DNA of 64,000 bases from Shewanella putrefaciens (GCF_016406305.1 NZ_CP066369.1:3056501-3120500); one strand, 5' to 3'; shown: positions 35,101-46,015, counted from the first letter of the stretch. Translations and numbers: made by a program. Notes: generated from the letters alone by a model not told the origin.

Positions 35101-35198
35101 TGTTATCTCTGGTATGGGTACCGACTATGTATCTACTATTGATGAAGAAGCGAGAAAAGTGTCACCCTGCGGTGCTCCAATCTCAGATAGCATCATGA
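32118..35198 (+). CDS. RND efflux pump, inner-membrane transporter
   Basis: The 1026-residue product is a full-length RND transporter that uses the proton gradient. After the first membrane segment it has the porter domain (PYPGASAERVEALVTEVLENQLRRLEEI). The TM4 motif is VVALGIMVDNAIVIVDAI, carrying the proton-relay acidic residue; a second porter domain and a last bundle (PVIIGLLGLMGLAINAAIVILAEL) follow. Substrates are not evident; the motifs fit the HAE-type or AcrB-like multidrug group rather than the metal pumps. Its last 16 bases overlap the convergent ydcH-like gene. Confidence 0.88.
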   Translation: MIKAFVENGRLVSLVIALLLVAGFGAISSLPRTEDPHITNRFASVITPYPGASAERVEALVTEVLENQLRRLEEIKLIQSTSRPGISVIQLELKDTVMATDPVWSRARDLLADAKNTLPDGTQTSTLDDQIGYAYTAILSLVWNTNTPVRVDMLNRYAKELQSRLRLLPGTDFVKLYGAPTEEILVQLDGNKMSQLQLTPAAIAQILSGADSKIAAGEINNSAFRALVEVSGELDSQTRIRQVPLKVDTQGQIIRLGDIASISRQPKTPADSLALVDGEQGVFVAARMLNNTRVDLWQLQVNKVVEELNRDIPANIKIQWLFEQNSYTSERLGGLVVNLLQGFVIILLVLLLTLGLRNAVIVAISLPLTALFTLACMKYIGLPIHQMSVTGLVVALGIMVDNAIVIVDAIAQRRQQGMGRLAAVSETLHHLWLPLAGSTITTILAFAPIVLMPGAAGEFVGGIAMSVMFALLGSYLISHTLIAGLAGRFSHEGKNDVWYQHGINVPFISGYFQASLRAALKRPILSAVVIGIIPALGFYASGKMTEQFFPPSDRDMFQVEVYLAPHVSLENTLNQVGLMDKLLHKVEGVTQVDWVVGGNTPSFYYNLTQRQQGATNYAQAMVKVTDFERANALIPQLQRQLDSEFPEAQVLVRKLEQGPPFNAPVELMIFGPNLDTLRSLGDEVRNILAATPDVIHTRATLSAGAPKVWLQVNEDASLMSGLSLSDIAKQIQMSTTGVIGGSVLEQTESLPVRVRLGDGSREQASKLSEIQLVTPRGEAVALSALAHSEVQVSRGAIPRRNGQRVNTIEAYIVSGVLPAQVLNDVKDAVSQLPLPSGYRIEIGGESAKRNEAVGNLLSNVMLVVTLLLATVVLSFNSFRLTAIILFSALQSAGLGLLAVFVFGYPFGFPVIIGLLGLMGLAINAAIVILAELEDIPSARLGDKETIISTVSSCGRHISSTTITTVGGFIPLIIAGGGFWPPFAIAIAGGTLLTTLLSLVWVPTMYLLLMKKREKCHPAVLQSQIAS

Positions 35199-35428
35199 AC
35201 TAGGTACTGATACAGCTTATCTTTGAGGTTTAAACGCTCTAATTTTAATGCCAAAAAGTGCTCATCGGCGGTGGGCACTTTGGTGAGTTCCAATGCCCGG
35301 ATCTTATGGTCTAGTTCATGGTAACGGCCCGCCATAGTCGCAAAGGTGGAATTATTGCTTTTTAGATGCTTAATTTGATCGGAAAAATCAGGAAACTCAT
35401 AGATTAATGCGTGATTCTCGCCCAGCAT
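35183..35428 (-). CDS. YdcH-like DUF465 protein
   Basis: The 81-residue product is a short helical hairpin of the DUF465 family: LGENHALIYEFPDFSDQIKHLKSNNSTFATMAGRYHELDHKIRALELTKVPTADEHFLALKLERLNLKDKLYQYL. Function is unknown. I chose the ATG at 35428, preceded by AGGAG, over the longer frame. It is convergent with the RND gene and overlaps its stop region. Confidence 0.82.
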   Translation of the reverse strand: MLGENHALIYEFPDFSDQIKHLKSNNSTFATMAGRYHELDHKIRALELTKVPTADEHFLALKLERLNLKDKLYQYLVHDAI

Positions 35429-35664
35429 AGTGACACTCCTGTTGATGTTAAAATTCAGTAAACTGCACATCCCTAAGCAGCTTAGTCTATCCTTGCCTGA
35501 CTATGCCAATTCGTATGCCACGCAAACATGCCATTAATATTTGTGTTTTCCACGAAAAGACACCGAACTCGTTATAAAGAATAGGAAATCTTAGACTCAC
35601 ATCAAGACCATTAGGTAAAACTTAGATTACATTAGCGTTAACCTGTACCTTTTAGGAGCGCATA

Positions 35665-37668
35665 ATGAACTATAACAATTGGCCGATTGCAAAACAGATT
35701 GGCGCCCTTGCCTTTTTTCTTACCCTGATCATTTTTAGCATACTCAGTACCCTCTCCTACCAAGCGGCTTCAAACGTGCTCGAAGACAAAGGCATCAGTG
35801 CGATGAAGGCCGAGATGCACGCCGTATCCGATATGTTAGAACTGCAATATGACAGTCTTCTGCAACTGGCAAGACGTAACGCCGATGTCTTTAAGGAAAT
35901 GTACCCTGGACAGTTCAGTAAATCGGACCAAAGCGTCAGCATTATGGGGGTGAATTCCCCTATCCTCATGCACGAACAAGAGAACATTAACGCCTCAAAA
36001 AGTAAGGTCGATCGTTTTGCCAATCTGACAGGTGGAACGGCAACTGTCTTCGTGCGTGATGGCGATGATTTTATGCGGGTTTCAACCTCCCTCAAAAAAG
36101 CCGACGGTAGCCGCGCACTAGGGACTTACCTAGGTAAAACCCATCCAGGCTATCAAATCCTTCTCGGCGGTAATGAATACGAAGGCTACGCCAAACTCTT
36201 CGGTAAAGACTATATGACAGTCTATCGCCCAGTGAAGGACAAACAGGGCCAAGTCATTGGGATCTTATATATCGGGTTTGAGATCACCAATTCTTTGCAG
36301 CAACTACAAAAAGCCGTGAATAAACTCACCTTAGAAGAGAGCGGCAACTTTCTGCTCATGCGCAACGTAGACCAAGTCCTCGTTGCACACCCACAGTTTA
36401 CTTCCAATGAGCCCGTCACTGAATCTATGCTCGATGGCTTGAGCTTAACCCAAGCCATGCAGGCTGATACCGATTGGCGTTATAGCAACAGCAAAAATGA
36501 ACCCATGTTTGCCTATACCCAAATGGTCAGAGGCTGGAATTGGATGCTGGTAGGCCAAGTCAAAGCGACGGAACTCAACGAAGAAAGCCTGCACTTACTC
36601 ACGATCAACGCCATTGTCGCCATCACAGGCATAGCACTGATAACCGTATTATTGTCACTAGTGTTAGTGCGTTCACTCAAACCTTTGCATGCCCTGCAAG
36701 TGCATATGGAAACCTTAGGCCGAGGCGATTTTAGCCGCCCACTGCCGCCATCGGTACCCCAGAGTCAAAATGAAGTCGATAAAATCACCACTAGCGTATC
36801 GACCATGTCTTCGGAGTTAAGGCAACTGATGATCGCATTGCAGGGTTCGGTAACGAGCCTAGAGCAGCAGGCCGCCAAGGCACAGAGCATCGCCAAGCAA
36901 AATGGCGAAGAAGCCCAGGCCCTAATGTTACAAACCGATCAAATTGCCACGGCTATCGAAGAAATGTCGACCTCTATCCGCGACGTGGCAAACCATGCAC
37001 AGGATGGGGCCAATCAGAGTCAACAGGTGGACTTAGCCGCAAAAGCGGGTCAAAACCAACAGGCTAAAGTAGTGCAAGATCTGCTCAAACTCAGCCAACA
37101 ACTGAATAACAGCCACCAATCCGTTGAAAAAGTTAGCCAAGAAAGTGAAGCCATCAGTAAAGTCACCGAAGTGATTAACAGTATTGCGGAGCAAACCAAC
37201 CTTCTAGCGCTCAACGCCGCCATTGAAGCCGCGCGGGCGGGTGAGCAAGGCCGTGGCTTTGCCGTTGTTGCCGATGAGGTCAGGATCTTAGCCCAGCGCA
37301 CCCAAGCTTCTATCTTAGAAATAGGACAAACTATCAATAAATTACAAACCCAAGTGAAGACCACCACAGAACAAATGGCCCAAAGTCATCAGCTAGGCAT
37401 GGCATCGGCAACCCAAGGTGAAGCGACGGGCGAGCAACTGCAGGAAATCACCCAGCGTATCGGTGAACTGGCCATCAGCTCACGTAATATTGCCTCGGCA
37501 ACCGAGCAGCAGAGCAGTGTGGCAGAGGAGATCACCCATAACCTGCACCAGATCAGTGAATTAGCCAACGAAGGTGAGCAACGCGCGGTGCAGGCAGTCC
37601 AGTCGGCCGATGAGTTATCCTCCTTAGCCGTGGCGTTAAAACGACAAATAAGCCAATTTAAAGCCTAG
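35665..37668 (+). CDS. Methyl-accepting chemotaxis protein with a Cache sensor
   Basis: The 667-residue product has an N-terminal membrane segment ([19 protein letters not shown]), a large periplasmic Cache-type domain (about 40-300; [22 protein letters not shown] is typical), and a second membrane segment ([24 protein letters not shown]). A HAMP domain ([25 protein letters not shown]) and the cytoplasmic signalling hairpin follow, with the highly conserved [38 protein letters not shown] tip. Ligand unknown. It is monocistronic and followed by a terminator. Confidence 0.92.
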   Translation: MNYNNWPIAKQIGALAFFLTLIIFSILSTLSYQAASNVLEDKGISAMKAEMHAVSDMLELQYDSLLQLARRNADVFKEMYPGQFSKSDQSVSIMGVNSPILMHEQENINASKSKVDRFANLTGGTATVFVRDGDDFMRVSTSLKKADGSRALGTYLGKTHPGYQILLGGNEYEGYAKLFGKDYMTVYRPVKDKQGQVIGILYIGFEITNSLQQLQKAVNKLTLEESGNFLLMRNVDQVLVAHPQFTSNEPVTESMLDGLSLTQAMQADTDWRYSNSKNEPMFAYTQMVRGWNWMLVGQVKATELNEESLHLLTINAIVAITGIALITVLLSLVLVRSLKPLHALQVHMETLGRGDFSRPLPPSVPQSQNEVDKITTSVSTMSSELRQLMIALQGSVTSLEQQAAKAQSIAKQNGEEAQALMLQTDQIATAIEEMSTSIRDVANHAQDGANQSQQVDLAAKAGQNQQAKVVQDLLKLSQQLNNSHQSVEKVSQESEAISKVTEVINSIAEQTNLLALNAAIEAARAGEQGRGFAVVADEVRILAQRTQASILEIGQTINKLQTQVKTTTEQMAQSHQLGMASATQGEATGEQLQEITQRIGELAISSRNIASATEQQSSVAEEITHNLHQISELANEGEQRAVQAVQSADELSSLAVALKRQISQFKA

Positions 37669-37700
37669 TTCTAGGCGCTAGAATCTAGAAACTCTCCAAT

Positions 37701-37727
37701 AAAAAACCCGCATCAGCGGGTTTTTTT
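37701..37727. terminator. Bidirectional terminator between the chemoreceptor and cydX
   Basis: ACCCGC-ATCA-GCGGGT is flanked by A and T runs (A6 before, T7 after), so it can end transcription from both the chemoreceptor and the cydABX operon. Confidence 0.85.
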
Positions 37728-37742
37728 AATCAAGCTTAGGCG

Positions 37743-37859
37743 TTACTCGGCATCATCTGCCGATCTGTCCATGTTCTCCGTATTCTCAAGCCACAGGGCG
37801 TTGATAATTCCGAAAGAACAGGCCAACAAAACCCCTAATATCCACGTGAAATACCACAT
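37743..37859 (-). CDS. cydX: CydX, small subunit of cytochrome bd oxidase
   Basis: The 38-residue product is a single membrane segment: it starts MWYFTWILGVLLACSFGIIN, then ALWLE, and ends acidic. This is the CydX/YbgT pattern, including the early Trp and the conserved NALWxE. AAGGAG lies 8 bases before the ATG. It starts 29 bases after cydB in the same orientation. CydX stabilises the CydAB oxidase and its hemes. Confidence 0.92.
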   Translation of the reverse strand: MWYFTWILGVLLACSFGIINALWLENTENMDRSADDAE

Positions 37860-37888
37860 AGCAGGTGCTCCTTAATTCTTCGTAAACA

Positions 37889-39028
37889 TTAATAGAGTGA
37901 GGCTTTGTTATCTTCAATATGTTTGCGGTTTAAACGACCAAACATCTTGAAGTAAGTCCATACAGTGTAACTTAACACGATTGGAACGAAGATAATCGCC
38001 GCCCAAGTCATTACCGTTAATGTCATTTCACTGGCAGTCGCATCCCACATGGTCAAGCTCACATTAGGGTCTAGCGATGATGGCATGACGAATGGGAACA
38101 TAGCCGCGCCACAGGTTAAAATCACCATAGCCACAGTCAGTGAACTGAATAGGAACGCAAAACCTGAGCGGTTTAAGCGACTCACAAGGATCACTAACAG
38201 CGGCAATACCACACCCAAAATAGGGAACAGCATAGTCACAGGGTACTTGTCATAGTTAGCTAACCAAGCGCCAGCTTCTATGGCCACAGTCTTCATCGTA
38301 GGGTTAGACATGGCATTGTGGTCTAAGGTCGAAGTCACGACATAACCATCAATACCATTAGCCAACCACACGCCTGCCGCAGCAAATAATACCGCCACGA
38401 GCAATGCGAAGAATTGTGTTGCTTTAGCCGCACGCACCCGCAATTCACTGTCGGTCTTCATTTGTAACCAAGCAGCACCCTGCATCATAAACATGCTTAC
38501 GCTGACAAGACCTGCCAGTAAACCGAATGGATTCAACAGGCCGAACAAACCACCGTGGTAAGTTGCCCGCAGGAACTCATCAAAGTTAAATGGAACACCT
38601 TGCAATAAGTTACCAAAGGCAACGCCTATGATCAGCGGCGGTACAAAACCACCACAGAATAAGGCCCAATCCCATGACTTACGCCATTTTGGGTTTTCAA
38701 TCTTAGAGCGGTAATCAAACCCAACAGGACGGGTATACAAGGCAAACAGCACTATCATCATGGCCACATAGAAGCCAGAGAAAGACACAGCATACACCAT
38801 AGGCCAAGCGGCAAATAACGCACCACCCGCCGTAATTAACCACACTTGGTTACCATCCCAATGGGGGGCGATGGTATTGACCATGATACGGCGCTCGGTA
38901 TCGTCTTTGCCTATGATGGGCAGTAACGCACCGACACCCATGTCAAAACCGTCAGTAATCGCAAATCCGATGAACAGCACGCCGATCAGAGCCCACCAGA
39001 TAACTCTCAATATTTCATAATCAAACAT
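37889..39028 (-). CDS. cydB: CydB, cytochrome bd oxidase subunit II
   Basis: CydB is the second membrane subunit of the high-affinity quinol oxidase. The 379-residue product opens MFDYEILRVIWWALIGVLFIGFAITDGFDMGVGALLPIIGKDDTERR, a hallmark of the family, and has about eight membrane helices, with VLPLLVILVSRLNRSGFAFLFSSLTV near the end. It lies between cydA (23-base gap) and cydX. Confidence 0.95.
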   Translation of the reverse strand: MFDYEILRVIWWALIGVLFIGFAITDGFDMGVGALLPIIGKDDTERRIMVNTIAPHWDGNQVWLITAGGALFAAWPMVYAVSFSGFYVAMMIVLFALYTRPVGFDYRSKIENPKWRKSWDWALFCGGFVPPLIIGVAFGNLLQGVPFNFDEFLRATYHGGLFGLLNPFGLLAGLVSVSMFMMQGAAWLQMKTDSELRVRAAKATQFFALLVAVLFAAAGVWLANGIDGYVVTSTLDHNAMSNPTMKTVAIEAGAWLANYDKYPVTMLFPILGVVLPLLVILVSRLNRSGFAFLFSSLTVAMVILTCGAAMFPFVMPSSLDPNVSLTMWDATASEMTLTVMTWAAIIFVPIVLSYTVWTYFKMFGRLNRKHIEDNKASLY

Positions 39029-39051
39029 AATGAAATCCTCTGCTTAGGCTT

Positions 39052-40614
39052 CTAATTGTGTGAAGCATTAGTCTCGAAGTGATAACGGCCGGTCTTTAAA
39101 CTGCTAGGTCCAAGGCGGGCAAACTTAAGCATCAAGAATATCTCAATCACCAACAGCACAGTGTAGAACAGGGTGATAGAAAGAATACTGAACCATAAGT
39201 CACCGGTCGTTAAACTCGATGCAGACATAAAGGTCGGCAATACTTCAGAAATGGTCCAAGGTTGACGACCATACTCGGCCACAAACCAACCACACTCAAT
39301 CGCAATCCAAGGTAATGGCAAGCTGAAAAGCGCGGCCTTAAGCACCCATTTTTTCTCTTCGATTTGGTGACGAGTGCTTTGCCAGAATGCTGCAGCAAAC
39401 ACCAGAAGCATGAAGAAACCTAATCCCACCATGATCCGGAAGCTCCAGAAAATGGGCGCAACATTGGGGATAGAATCCTTAGCCGCGGCTTGAATTTGCT
39501 CTTCGGTCGCATCGACTATGTTATCGGTATAACGCTTGAGTAATAACCCGTAACCGAGGTCGACTTTTGCCTCTTCAAAGGCTGCACGCAGTTCAGGTGT
39601 ATCTTCACCGGCACGCAGTTTGACGAGCATCTCATAAGCTTTCATACCGTTACGGATACGCACTTCGTGCTCGGTAATTAAGTCACGAATACCGGTTACT
39701 TCTTCATCCAATGAGCGTGTTGCCACTATACCCATAGCATAAGGAATTTTGATCGCATAATCGGTGTGCATGGTTTCTTGATTAGGGAAACCCACGGCAG
39801 TAAAGGCTGCAGGTGCAGGTTCTGTGTGCCACTCAGCTTCAATCGCCGCTAACTTAACGCGCTGCGCTTCACCAACCTTATAGCCAGATTCGTCACCTAA
39901 CACGATAACCGACAGAATCGATGCCATACCAAAACTGGCGGCAATCGCAAATGAGCGGCGGGCAAAGGGTAAATCACGCTTCTTAAGAATGTAGTAAGCA
40001 CTGATAGCAAGAACGAACATAGCGCCCGTCACATAACCCGAAGCCACTGTGTGAACAAACTTCACCTGGGCCACAGGGTTAAATACCACTTCGGCGAAGC
40101 TGGTCATTTCCATGCGCATTGTTTCGTAATTGAACACTGAACCGACAGGGTTTTGCATCCAACCGTTTGCCACTAAGATCCACAATGCTGAGAAGTTAGA
40201 ACCAAAGGCCACTAACCAAGTCACAGCTAAATGTTGACGCTTAGTGAAACGATCCCAACCGAAGAAGAACATACCCACAAAGGTAGATTCCAAGAAGAAG
40301 GCCATTAAACCTTCAATGGCCAGTGGTGCACCAAAAATGTCACCCACATAATGCGAATAGTAAGACCAGTTAGTACCAAACTGGAACTCCATCGCTAAAC
40401 CCGTTGAAACACCTAAGGCAAAGTTAATACCAAATAACTTACCCCAGAACTTAGTCATATCTTTATAAATTTGTTTATCTGTCATCACATACAGTGATTC
40501 CATGATAGCCAGCAAAAATGCCAACCCCAATGTCAAGGGAACAAACAGGAAGTGATACATGGCTGTCAGCGCAAACTGCAGCCGCGATAGCTCAACAACC
40601 TCTTCAACAATCAT
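39052..40614 (-). CDS. cydA: CydA, cytochrome bd oxidase subunit I
   Basis: CydA carries the hemes b558, b595 and d and oxidises quinol. The 520-residue product opens [33 protein letters not shown] with the axial-ligand His of the first helix. Further on, [20 protein letters not shown] holds the glutamates of the proton path, and [26 protein letters not shown] is another conserved stretch. [13 protein letters not shown] is the C-terminal signature. The ATG at 40614 follows AAGGAG and the family start; the open frame runs 13 codons further upstream. An FNR-type palindrome lies upstream. Confidence 0.95.
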   Translation of the reverse strand: MIVEEVVELSRLQFALTAMYHFLFVPLTLGLAFLLAIMESLYVMTDKQIYKDMTKFWGKLFGINFALGVSTGLAMEFQFGTNWSYYSHYVGDIFGAPLAIEGLMAFFLESTFVGMFFFGWDRFTKRQHLAVTWLVAFGSNFSALWILVANGWMQNPVGSVFNYETMRMEMTSFAEVVFNPVAQVKFVHTVASGYVTGAMFVLAISAYYILKKRDLPFARRSFAIAASFGMASILSVIVLGDESGYKVGEAQRVKLAAIEAEWHTEPAPAAFTAVGFPNQETMHTDYAIKIPYAMGIVATRSLDEEVTGIRDLITEHEVRIRNGMKAYEMLVKLRAGEDTPELRAAFEEAKVDLGYGLLLKRYTDNIVDATEEQIQAAAKDSIPNVAPIFWSFRIMVGLGFFMLLVFAAAFWQSTRHQIEEKKWVLKAALFSLPLPWIAIECGWFVAEYGRQPWTISEVLPTFMSASSLTTGDLWFSILSITLFYTVLLVIEIFLMLKFARLGPSSLKTGRYHFETNASHN

Positions 40615-41287
40615 CGGTGACTCCTTACGTGGTGCGTCCAATTGCCATGACAATCTAAGCCATTCATAGCAAGTGCCTTTGTAGGATAGTGAGTTTTCAT
40701 TCTGTGTTTATAGCTGAGGTCAGTATAAACCGTTAAATTTTATCTTTAGCATTACATCGAGGCAGCAAGGCCTAAAAGTCCCTATTTCCATCACATACTG
40801 AGACATGAGTCACACTATTATTCGGCATTGAGACAAACACCTCACCACCCAATCAATCAAATGATCTCATTGATATAAATATCAGATAGTTAAGATATTT
40901 ATTCGTTTTCATTTGTGAGTATTTTATACCACCCGCCTTTGATTCAAATCAATCAAACTCAAGGGTTTAGATGGGTTTTGCGGCGGGGCACACACTTCCC
41001 ATCAACTCGCAGTTGACAGAGGCAAAAAAACGGAGTAGAGAGACGATTTCATTCAGTAAAAACCAACGTTTTTAGCCATCTCAACCAATAATTGACATCT
41101 AACTAATAAAAACAACAACAAACAATTTTTAAACAACAATTTTACTAAATAAAAATAAGTTAAAATAATCACCAATCAAATTAGTAATAAATAAATTCAA
41201 CAACTTAAAATAAAACAAATTCAAAAAACACAACAAATCAATTTTTATGAATTAGTTTTTTTAATCTAAAAACGTATTTTTTCTCGT
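40615..41287. other. Long AT-rich gap upstream of cydA
   Basis: The 670 bases between cydA and the next transcription unit hold no convincing gene. I see one FNR-type palindrome (40939-40952) and a very AT-rich tract from about 41090 to 41280 with repeated A and T runs. The tract could be curved DNA or an H-NS-bound region. Confidence 0.6.
40939..40952. promoter_or_regulatory. FNR-type binding site upstream of cydA
   Basis: TTGATTCAAATCAA is a perfect match to the FNR/EtrA consensus TTGAT-N4-ATCAA. It lies 325 bases before the cydA start, far for direct promoter control but usual for the long cyd leader of enterics. Cytochrome bd is classically controlled by oxygen regulators. It could also act on an unseen transcript. 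Confidence 0.6.
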
Positions 41288-41316
41288 TTGATAACATTCG
41301 TCGAACTGCTTAATAT
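41288..41316 (+). promoter_or_regulatory. Sigma-70-like promoter of the small peptide unit
   Basis: TTGATA (41288-41293) is followed by 17 bases and TAATAT (41311-41316), a reasonable housekeeping promoter. Transcription would start near 41323 and give an RNA of about 265 bases ending at the terminator at 41557-41590. Confidence 0.5.
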
Positions 41317-41417
41317 ATGTCCTGTGTTAAGGAGACGGTTTGACAGTTCTGGTGAAACGCCCCAGACAAGTCCCACTTCGCGCACATTGGTATTAACTTT
41401 GGTGTGGAGATAGAGAT

Positions 41418-41495
41418 ATGACAAACTTATTTGAACGTCTGGTTAACAGCTATAAGCGTGTTTTCGTTGAACTTTATACAGCTCGAGAGCTGTAA
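41418..41495 (+). CDS. Putative 25-residue peptide in its own transcription unit
   Basis: The ORF starts MTNLFERLVNSYKRVF and ends LYTAREL. GGAG lies 8 bases before the ATG. The peptide would form an amphipathic helix with Leu, Val and Phe on one face and Lys and Arg on the other. It loosely recalls the N-terminus of DUF1127 proteins, but it stops before their conserved C-terminal part, so I do not claim the family. A promoter-like site is about 100 bases upstream and a strong terminator 62 bases downstream. It may be a small protein, or a regulatory RNA that happens to contain an ORF. Confidence 0.5.
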   Translation: MTNLFERLVNSYKRVFVELYTAREL

Positions 41496-41556
41496 GATTT
41501 TATCGCTTATTCAGCATAGATTTTGATTTAACTTGAAGTTTTGTTAGCGCAAAACA

Positions 41557-41590
41557 AGCCCCCATCTCCATGAGATGGGGGCTTTTTCTT
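41557..41590 (+). terminator. Strong intrinsic terminator after the small peptide
   Basis: AGCCCCCATCTC-CAT-GAGATGGGGGCT is a perfect 12-bp stem followed by TTTTCTT on the plus strand. It closes the small unit encoding the 25-residue peptide. Confidence 0.9.
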
Positions 41591-41785
41591 TTATGGCTGG
41601 GCTCTGTTAAACCAAAGAATACCGATCACATTGGCAGTATTTAAATAGCACGATTGCACATTCTACCCATTAAGGGGTAATTATTGTTTTAAATGAACAT
41701 TTTCCCACATCTATCCATTAGAATATTTGCAATATAGGTGAAAGGATTGAAATATAAATGTTTTTGTAAAAGTGCATTTTAAATA

Positions 41786-41818
41786 TAAAAAAAGGAGCGA
41801 AAATTTCGCTCCTTTTTT
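41786..41818. terminator. Bidirectional terminator after purL
   Basis: AAAGGAGCGAAA pairs with TTTCGCTCCTTT, with A and T runs on the outer sides, in the gap just downstream of purL (minus strand). Confidence 0.88.
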
Positions 41819-41855
41819 ATCACTTTCTCGAACTAACTCTCTACATTTTAACCGC

Positions 41856-44800
41856 TTAGCCTAAGGTCACTCGCGCATTGCGGAACATACGCATCCAAGG
41901 GCTATCTTCACCCCAAGCATCCGGATGCCAAGAGTTCGCCACTGTTCTGAACACACGTTCCGGGTGCGGCATCATCAAGGTTACGCGGCCATCTGTGGTA
42001 CTAATCCCCGTCAAGCCATTTGGCGAGCCGTTCGGGTTTTGTGGATACTGAGTCGCAATATCCCCCTTACCATTGACAAAACGCAGGGCAATAGTGCCTG
42101 ACGCTTCGGCAATCGCCAACGCTTCAGGACTGGCAAACTCAGCCAAACCTTCCCCGTGGGATACGGCGATAGGCATACGCGAACCCGCCATACCTTGGAA
42201 GAATAACGATGGGCTCTGTTGCACTTCAACTAAGCTGAAACGCGCTTCAAAACGCTCTGAGCGGTTGCGCACAAAACGTGGCCAATGCTCGCTGCCTGGA
42301 ATGATTTCCTTCAAATTAGACAGCATTTGACAGCCGTTACACACCCCAAGGGCAAAGCTTGAGTCACGCTCAAAGAAACGTGAAAACTCATCGCGGGCAC
42401 GCGCGTTAAACAGAATCGACTTAGCCCAACCTTCACCCGCGCCTAATACGTCACCGTAGGAGAAGCCACCACAGGCCACCAGACCTTGGAACTCTTCTAG
42501 GCTGATACGGCCAGATAAAATGTCCGACATGTGCACGTCGCGGCTTTCAAATCCAGCACGGTCAAAGGCAGCTGCCATTTCCACGTGGGAGTTAACGCCC
42601 TGCTCACGCAGAATCGCCATCTTAGGCGCAGCGCCCTTTAGGATATAAGGCGCGGCAACATCGGTACTTGGATCAAAACTTAAGTTAACGGTTAAGCCTA
42701 AATCGGTTTCATCTTGCTTAAGTTTGAACTCTTCAAGCGCGCAGGCTGGGTTATCACGCAGCGCTTGCATACGATACGTGGTTTCTGACCACACTGTCCG
42801 CAGCGCCACACGGCTATCAGAGAAGATTTCACGCGCGCCATCTTTAATGGTGATGCGTTGATCGTCGGCTAATGTGCCGATCACATGGCAAGGCACGCCC
42901 GCGATAGCAAACTGAGCGGCAATTTTCGCCGCATTGTCACGGCTCACTTGCAACACAGCGCCGAGCTCTTCATTAAAGAGTCTTTCTAAATCAGTGCCCT
43001 GCAAGTCTTCTACATCGATATCTAAGCCAGTATTACCGGCAAAGGCCATTTCCACTAAGGTAGTGAATAAACCACCATCACTTCGGTCGTGGTAGGCGAT
43101 AACCGATTTTTTAGCCACTAGATTTTGCATGGTTTCGAAGAAACCGCGCAGCAGTGCAGCATCGTCTAGATCCGGCGCAACATCCCCTAACTCACCAAAC
43201 ACTTGGGCTAAACAAGAACCGCCTAAACGATTTTTGCCCGCACCTAAATCCACTAACAATAAAGACGTTTCGCCCTTATCGGTACGTAGCTCTGGCGTCA
43301 CTGTATTGCGAATATCTTGCACCACACCAAAGGCGGTGATGACCAATGACATAGGCGATGTCACGGTTTTGTTCTCGCCATCTTGCTGCCATGCGGTCTT
43401 CATCGACATAGAGTCTTTACCGACCGGAATAGTCAGGCTGAGCTCTGGGCACAGTTCTTCACCCACGGCTTTCACCGCTTCATAAAGACCCGCATCTTCG
43501 CCAGGGTGACCCGCGGCAGACATCCAGTTGGCAGAAAGCTTGATGCGCTTAAATGAACCTATATCGGCACCGGCGATATTCATGATGGATTCAGCCACCG
43601 CCATACGGGCAGAGGCGCCAAAATCCAGCAGTGCTAATGGCGTGCGCTCGCCCATCGACATAGCTTCACCGGCGTAGGTATCAAAACTTGCCGCTGTGAC
43701 CGCGCAGTCAGCGACCGGTACTTGCCATGGGCCTACCATTTGGTCACGGTTCACTAAACCTGTAACTGTGCGATCGCCAATAGTGATAAGGAAGGTTTTA
43801 TCCGCCACTGTTGGCAAGCTCAGTACGCGTTTAACCGCTTCTTTAACATCAATTTTATCTTGCGCTAACGCGGGTGATACCGCTTTAGCCGATACCACAT
43901 CGCGGCTCATCTTAGGCGCTTTACCTAATAGAACTTCGAGGGGTAAATCGATAGGATTATTATCGAAATGGCTGTCGGCGAGCGTTAAATGTTTTTCCGC
44001 CGTCGCTTCACCCACCACAGCAAAGGGTGCGCGCTCACGCTCACAAATTGCCGTAAATAGCGCGAGGTTTTCTGGGGCAACCGACAGCACATAACGTTCC
44101 TGTGATTCGTTACACCAGATTTCCAGCGGGCTCATGCCTGGCTCATCCGAAGGCACATTACGCAGATTAAACAAACCACCGCGCTCGCCGTCATTCACGA
44201 GTTCAGGGAAAGCGTTCGACAAACCGCCCGCGCCCACATCGTGGATAAATTGGATCGGGTTTTTATCGCCAAGTTGCCAGCTGCGGTCGATCACTTCCTG
44301 ACAACGACGCTCCATTTCTGGGTTTTCACGTTGTACCGAGGCAAAATCTAAGTCTTCACTCGATTGACCCGATGCCATAGACGAAGCGGCGCCGCCACCT
44401 AAACCTATGTTCATCGCTGGGCCACCCAGCACAATCAGCTTAGCGCCAACGGTGATTTCGCCCTTCTGTACATGTTCTTCGCGAATGTTGCCTAAACCAC
44501 CGGCTAACATAATCGGCTTGTGGTAACCACGCACTTCAACGCCGTTATGGCTGCTGACTTCCTGCTCGTAGGTACGGAAATAACCGACCAGTGCCGGGCG
44601 ACCAAATTCGTTGTTAAATGCCGCGCCGCCTAAGGGGCCTTCGGTCATAATATCCAGCGCACTCACGATACGATCTGGCTTACCGTATTGACCTTCCCAG
44701 GGTTGAACAAAACCCGGGATTTTTAAATTTGATACCGTAAAACCCGTTAAGCCTGCTTTAGGTTTAGAGCCGCGGCCCGTCGCACCTTCATCACGAATTT

Positions 44801-45737
44801 CACCGCCCGAACCCGTTGCAGCACCTGGGTATGGGCTGATCGCGGTTGGATGGTTATGGGTTTCCACTTTCATCAAGACGTGCATTGGTTCGGTGTGATA
44901 GCTATAAACCCCGTTTGGATCGGGGAAGAAACGTCCCGCAACAGAACCTTCCATCACAGCCGCGTTATCTTTATAGGCAGATAACACATGATCAGGCGTG
45001 GTTTCAAAGGTGTTCTTAATCATCTTGAACAACGACTTAGACTGAACCTCACCATCAATGGTCCAATCGGCGTTAAAAATCTTGTGGCGGCAATGCTCAG
45101 AGTTCGCCTGGGCAAACATCATCAATTCGATATCGTTCGGATTACGGCCTAAACGCACAAAGTTTTCGACTAAGTAGTCGATTTCATCTTCGGCGAGGGC
45201 CAGACCCATCTCGACGTTAGCCACTTCTAATGCGCGGCGACCTTCCCCAAGAATATTGACACTCTTAAATGGCGCAGGCTCAGTGCGTTTGAATAGCATA
45301 TCGGCTTTAGCAAAATCATCGAGAATGACTTCCACCATGCGATCGTGCAGCAGCGCATTGAGGCTTTGTTGCTGCGCCGCAGTGAGCACGTCTGACTCGA
45401 CATAATACGCAATGCCCCGCTCCAAACGCTTCACTTTTCCAAGGCCACAATTATGGGCGATGTCAGTGGCTTTTGAAGACCAAGGGGAAATGGTACCGGG
45501 GCGAGGAGTGACAAACAGGAGTGAACCTTGGGGGATATGAGCTTCTATCGCAGGTCCATAGGTGAGAATTTTTTCAAGTTGCTGGCGTTCATTTGTGTCG
45601 AGCAACTCGCTCAAATCCGCTAAATGGACATATTCAGCATAGATTTGGCGTACCGGAAGCGCCGCGTTTTCGCAGGCCTCCATCAGCTTTTGCACCCTAA
45701 ACGTCGAGAGTGCAGGGGCTCCGCGGATGATCTCCAT
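41856..45737 (-). CDS. purL: PurL, phosphoribosylformylglycinamidine synthase
   Basis: PurL converts FGAR, glutamine and ATP to FGAM in purine synthesis. The 1293-residue product is the large proteobacterial form: an N-terminal linker region, two AIRS-like ATP domains ([59 protein letters not shown]) and a C-terminal glutaminase. [20 protein letters not shown] and [13 protein letters not shown] (catalytic Cys) mark that last domain, with PHPERVFR at the end. A GTG one codon earlier (45740) is the alternative start. It is divergent from mltF and ends at a bidirectional terminator. Confidence 0.96.
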   Translation of the reverse strand: MEIIRGAPALSTFRVQKLMEACENAALPVRQIYAEYVHLADLSELLDTNERQQLEKILTYGPAIEAHIPQGSLLFVTPRPGTISPWSSKATDIAHNCGLGKVKRLERGIAYYVESDVLTAAQQQSLNALLHDRMVEVILDDFAKADMLFKRTEPAPFKSVNILGEGRRALEVANVEMGLALAEDEIDYLVENFVRLGRNPNDIELMMFAQANSEHCRHKIFNADWTIDGEVQSKSLFKMIKNTFETTPDHVLSAYKDNAAVMEGSVAGRFFPDPNGVYSYHTEPMHVLMKVETHNHPTAISPYPGAATGSGGEIRDEGATGRGSKPKAGLTGFTVSNLKIPGFVQPWEGQYGKPDRIVSALDIMTEGPLGGAAFNNEFGRPALVGYFRTYEQEVSSHNGVEVRGYHKPIMLAGGLGNIREEHVQKGEITVGAKLIVLGGPAMNIGLGGGAASSMASGQSSEDLDFASVQRENPEMERRCQEVIDRSWQLGDKNPIQFIHDVGAGGLSNAFPELVNDGERGGLFNLRNVPSDEPGMSPLEIWCNESQERYVLSVAPENLALFTAICERERAPFAVVGEATAEKHLTLADSHFDNNPIDLPLEVLLGKAPKMSRDVVSAKAVSPALAQDKIDVKEAVKRVLSLPTVADKTFLITIGDRTVTGLVNRDQMVGPWQVPVADCAVTAASFDTYAGEAMSMGERTPLALLDFGASARMAVAESIMNIAGADIGSFKRIKLSANWMSAAGHPGEDAGLYEAVKAVGEELCPELSLTIPVGKDSMSMKTAWQQDGENKTVTSPMSLVITAFGVVQDIRNTVTPELRTDKGETSLLLVDLGAGKNRLGGSCLAQVFGELGDVAPDLDDAALLRGFFETMQNLVAKKSVIAYHDRSDGGLFTTLVEMAFAGNTGLDIDVEDLQGTDLERLFNEELGAVLQVSRDNAAKIAAQFAIAGVPCHVIGTLADDQRITIKDGAREIFSDSRVALRTVWSETTYRMQALRDNPACALEEFKLKQDETDLGLTVNLSFDPSTDVAAPYILKGAAPKMAILREQGVNSHVEMAAAFDRAGFESRDVHMSDILSGRISLEEFQGLVACGGFSYGDVLGAGEGWAKSILFNARARDEFSRFFERDSSFALGVCNGCQMLSNLKEIIPGSEHWPRFVRNRSERFEARFSLVEVQQSPSLFFQGMAGSRMPIAVSHGEGLAEFASPEALAIAEASGTIALRFVNGKGDIATQYPQNPNGSPNGLTGISTTDGRVTLMMPHPERVFRTVANSWHPDAWGEDSPWMRMFRNARVTLG

Positions 45738-46015
45738 CACGTCTATTCACCTTATTATTTATTATTGCAGGGGTCAGAGGTGGCGCTATTATAGGGAAAT
45801 GTCCGTCACAAATCACCTGTGACCTTACGCAAAACAGTGTTTCCTGTGATATAAAAAGCGCTGTTTTGTCGGGTCTCTTCTTTTCCCCTAGTGCGATTTT
45901 TTTACGCTATTCCAGACAAACGGATATAATCACAGCAACGTCAGCCATTTTATCTTTGATACCCCACTGACCTCTCATCATTTATCAGATTGATTTTATT
46001 TAAAAAATGTATTTA

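Noticed and set aside
35616-35642. Possible sigma-28 promoter before the chemoreceptor gene
   Set aside because: TAAAACTT fits the -35 box, but the following GCGTTAAC is a poor match to GCCGATAA.
43129-43485. 118-codon plus-strand ORF opposite purL
   Set aside because: It is antisense to a highly conserved gene and rich in Ser, Pro and Arg, typical of a shadow frame.
45827-45844. PurR-like sequence ACGCAAAACAGTGTTTCC upstream of purL
   Set aside because: The left half fits the PurR consensus, but the right half and the symmetry do not, so I do not list it as a site.
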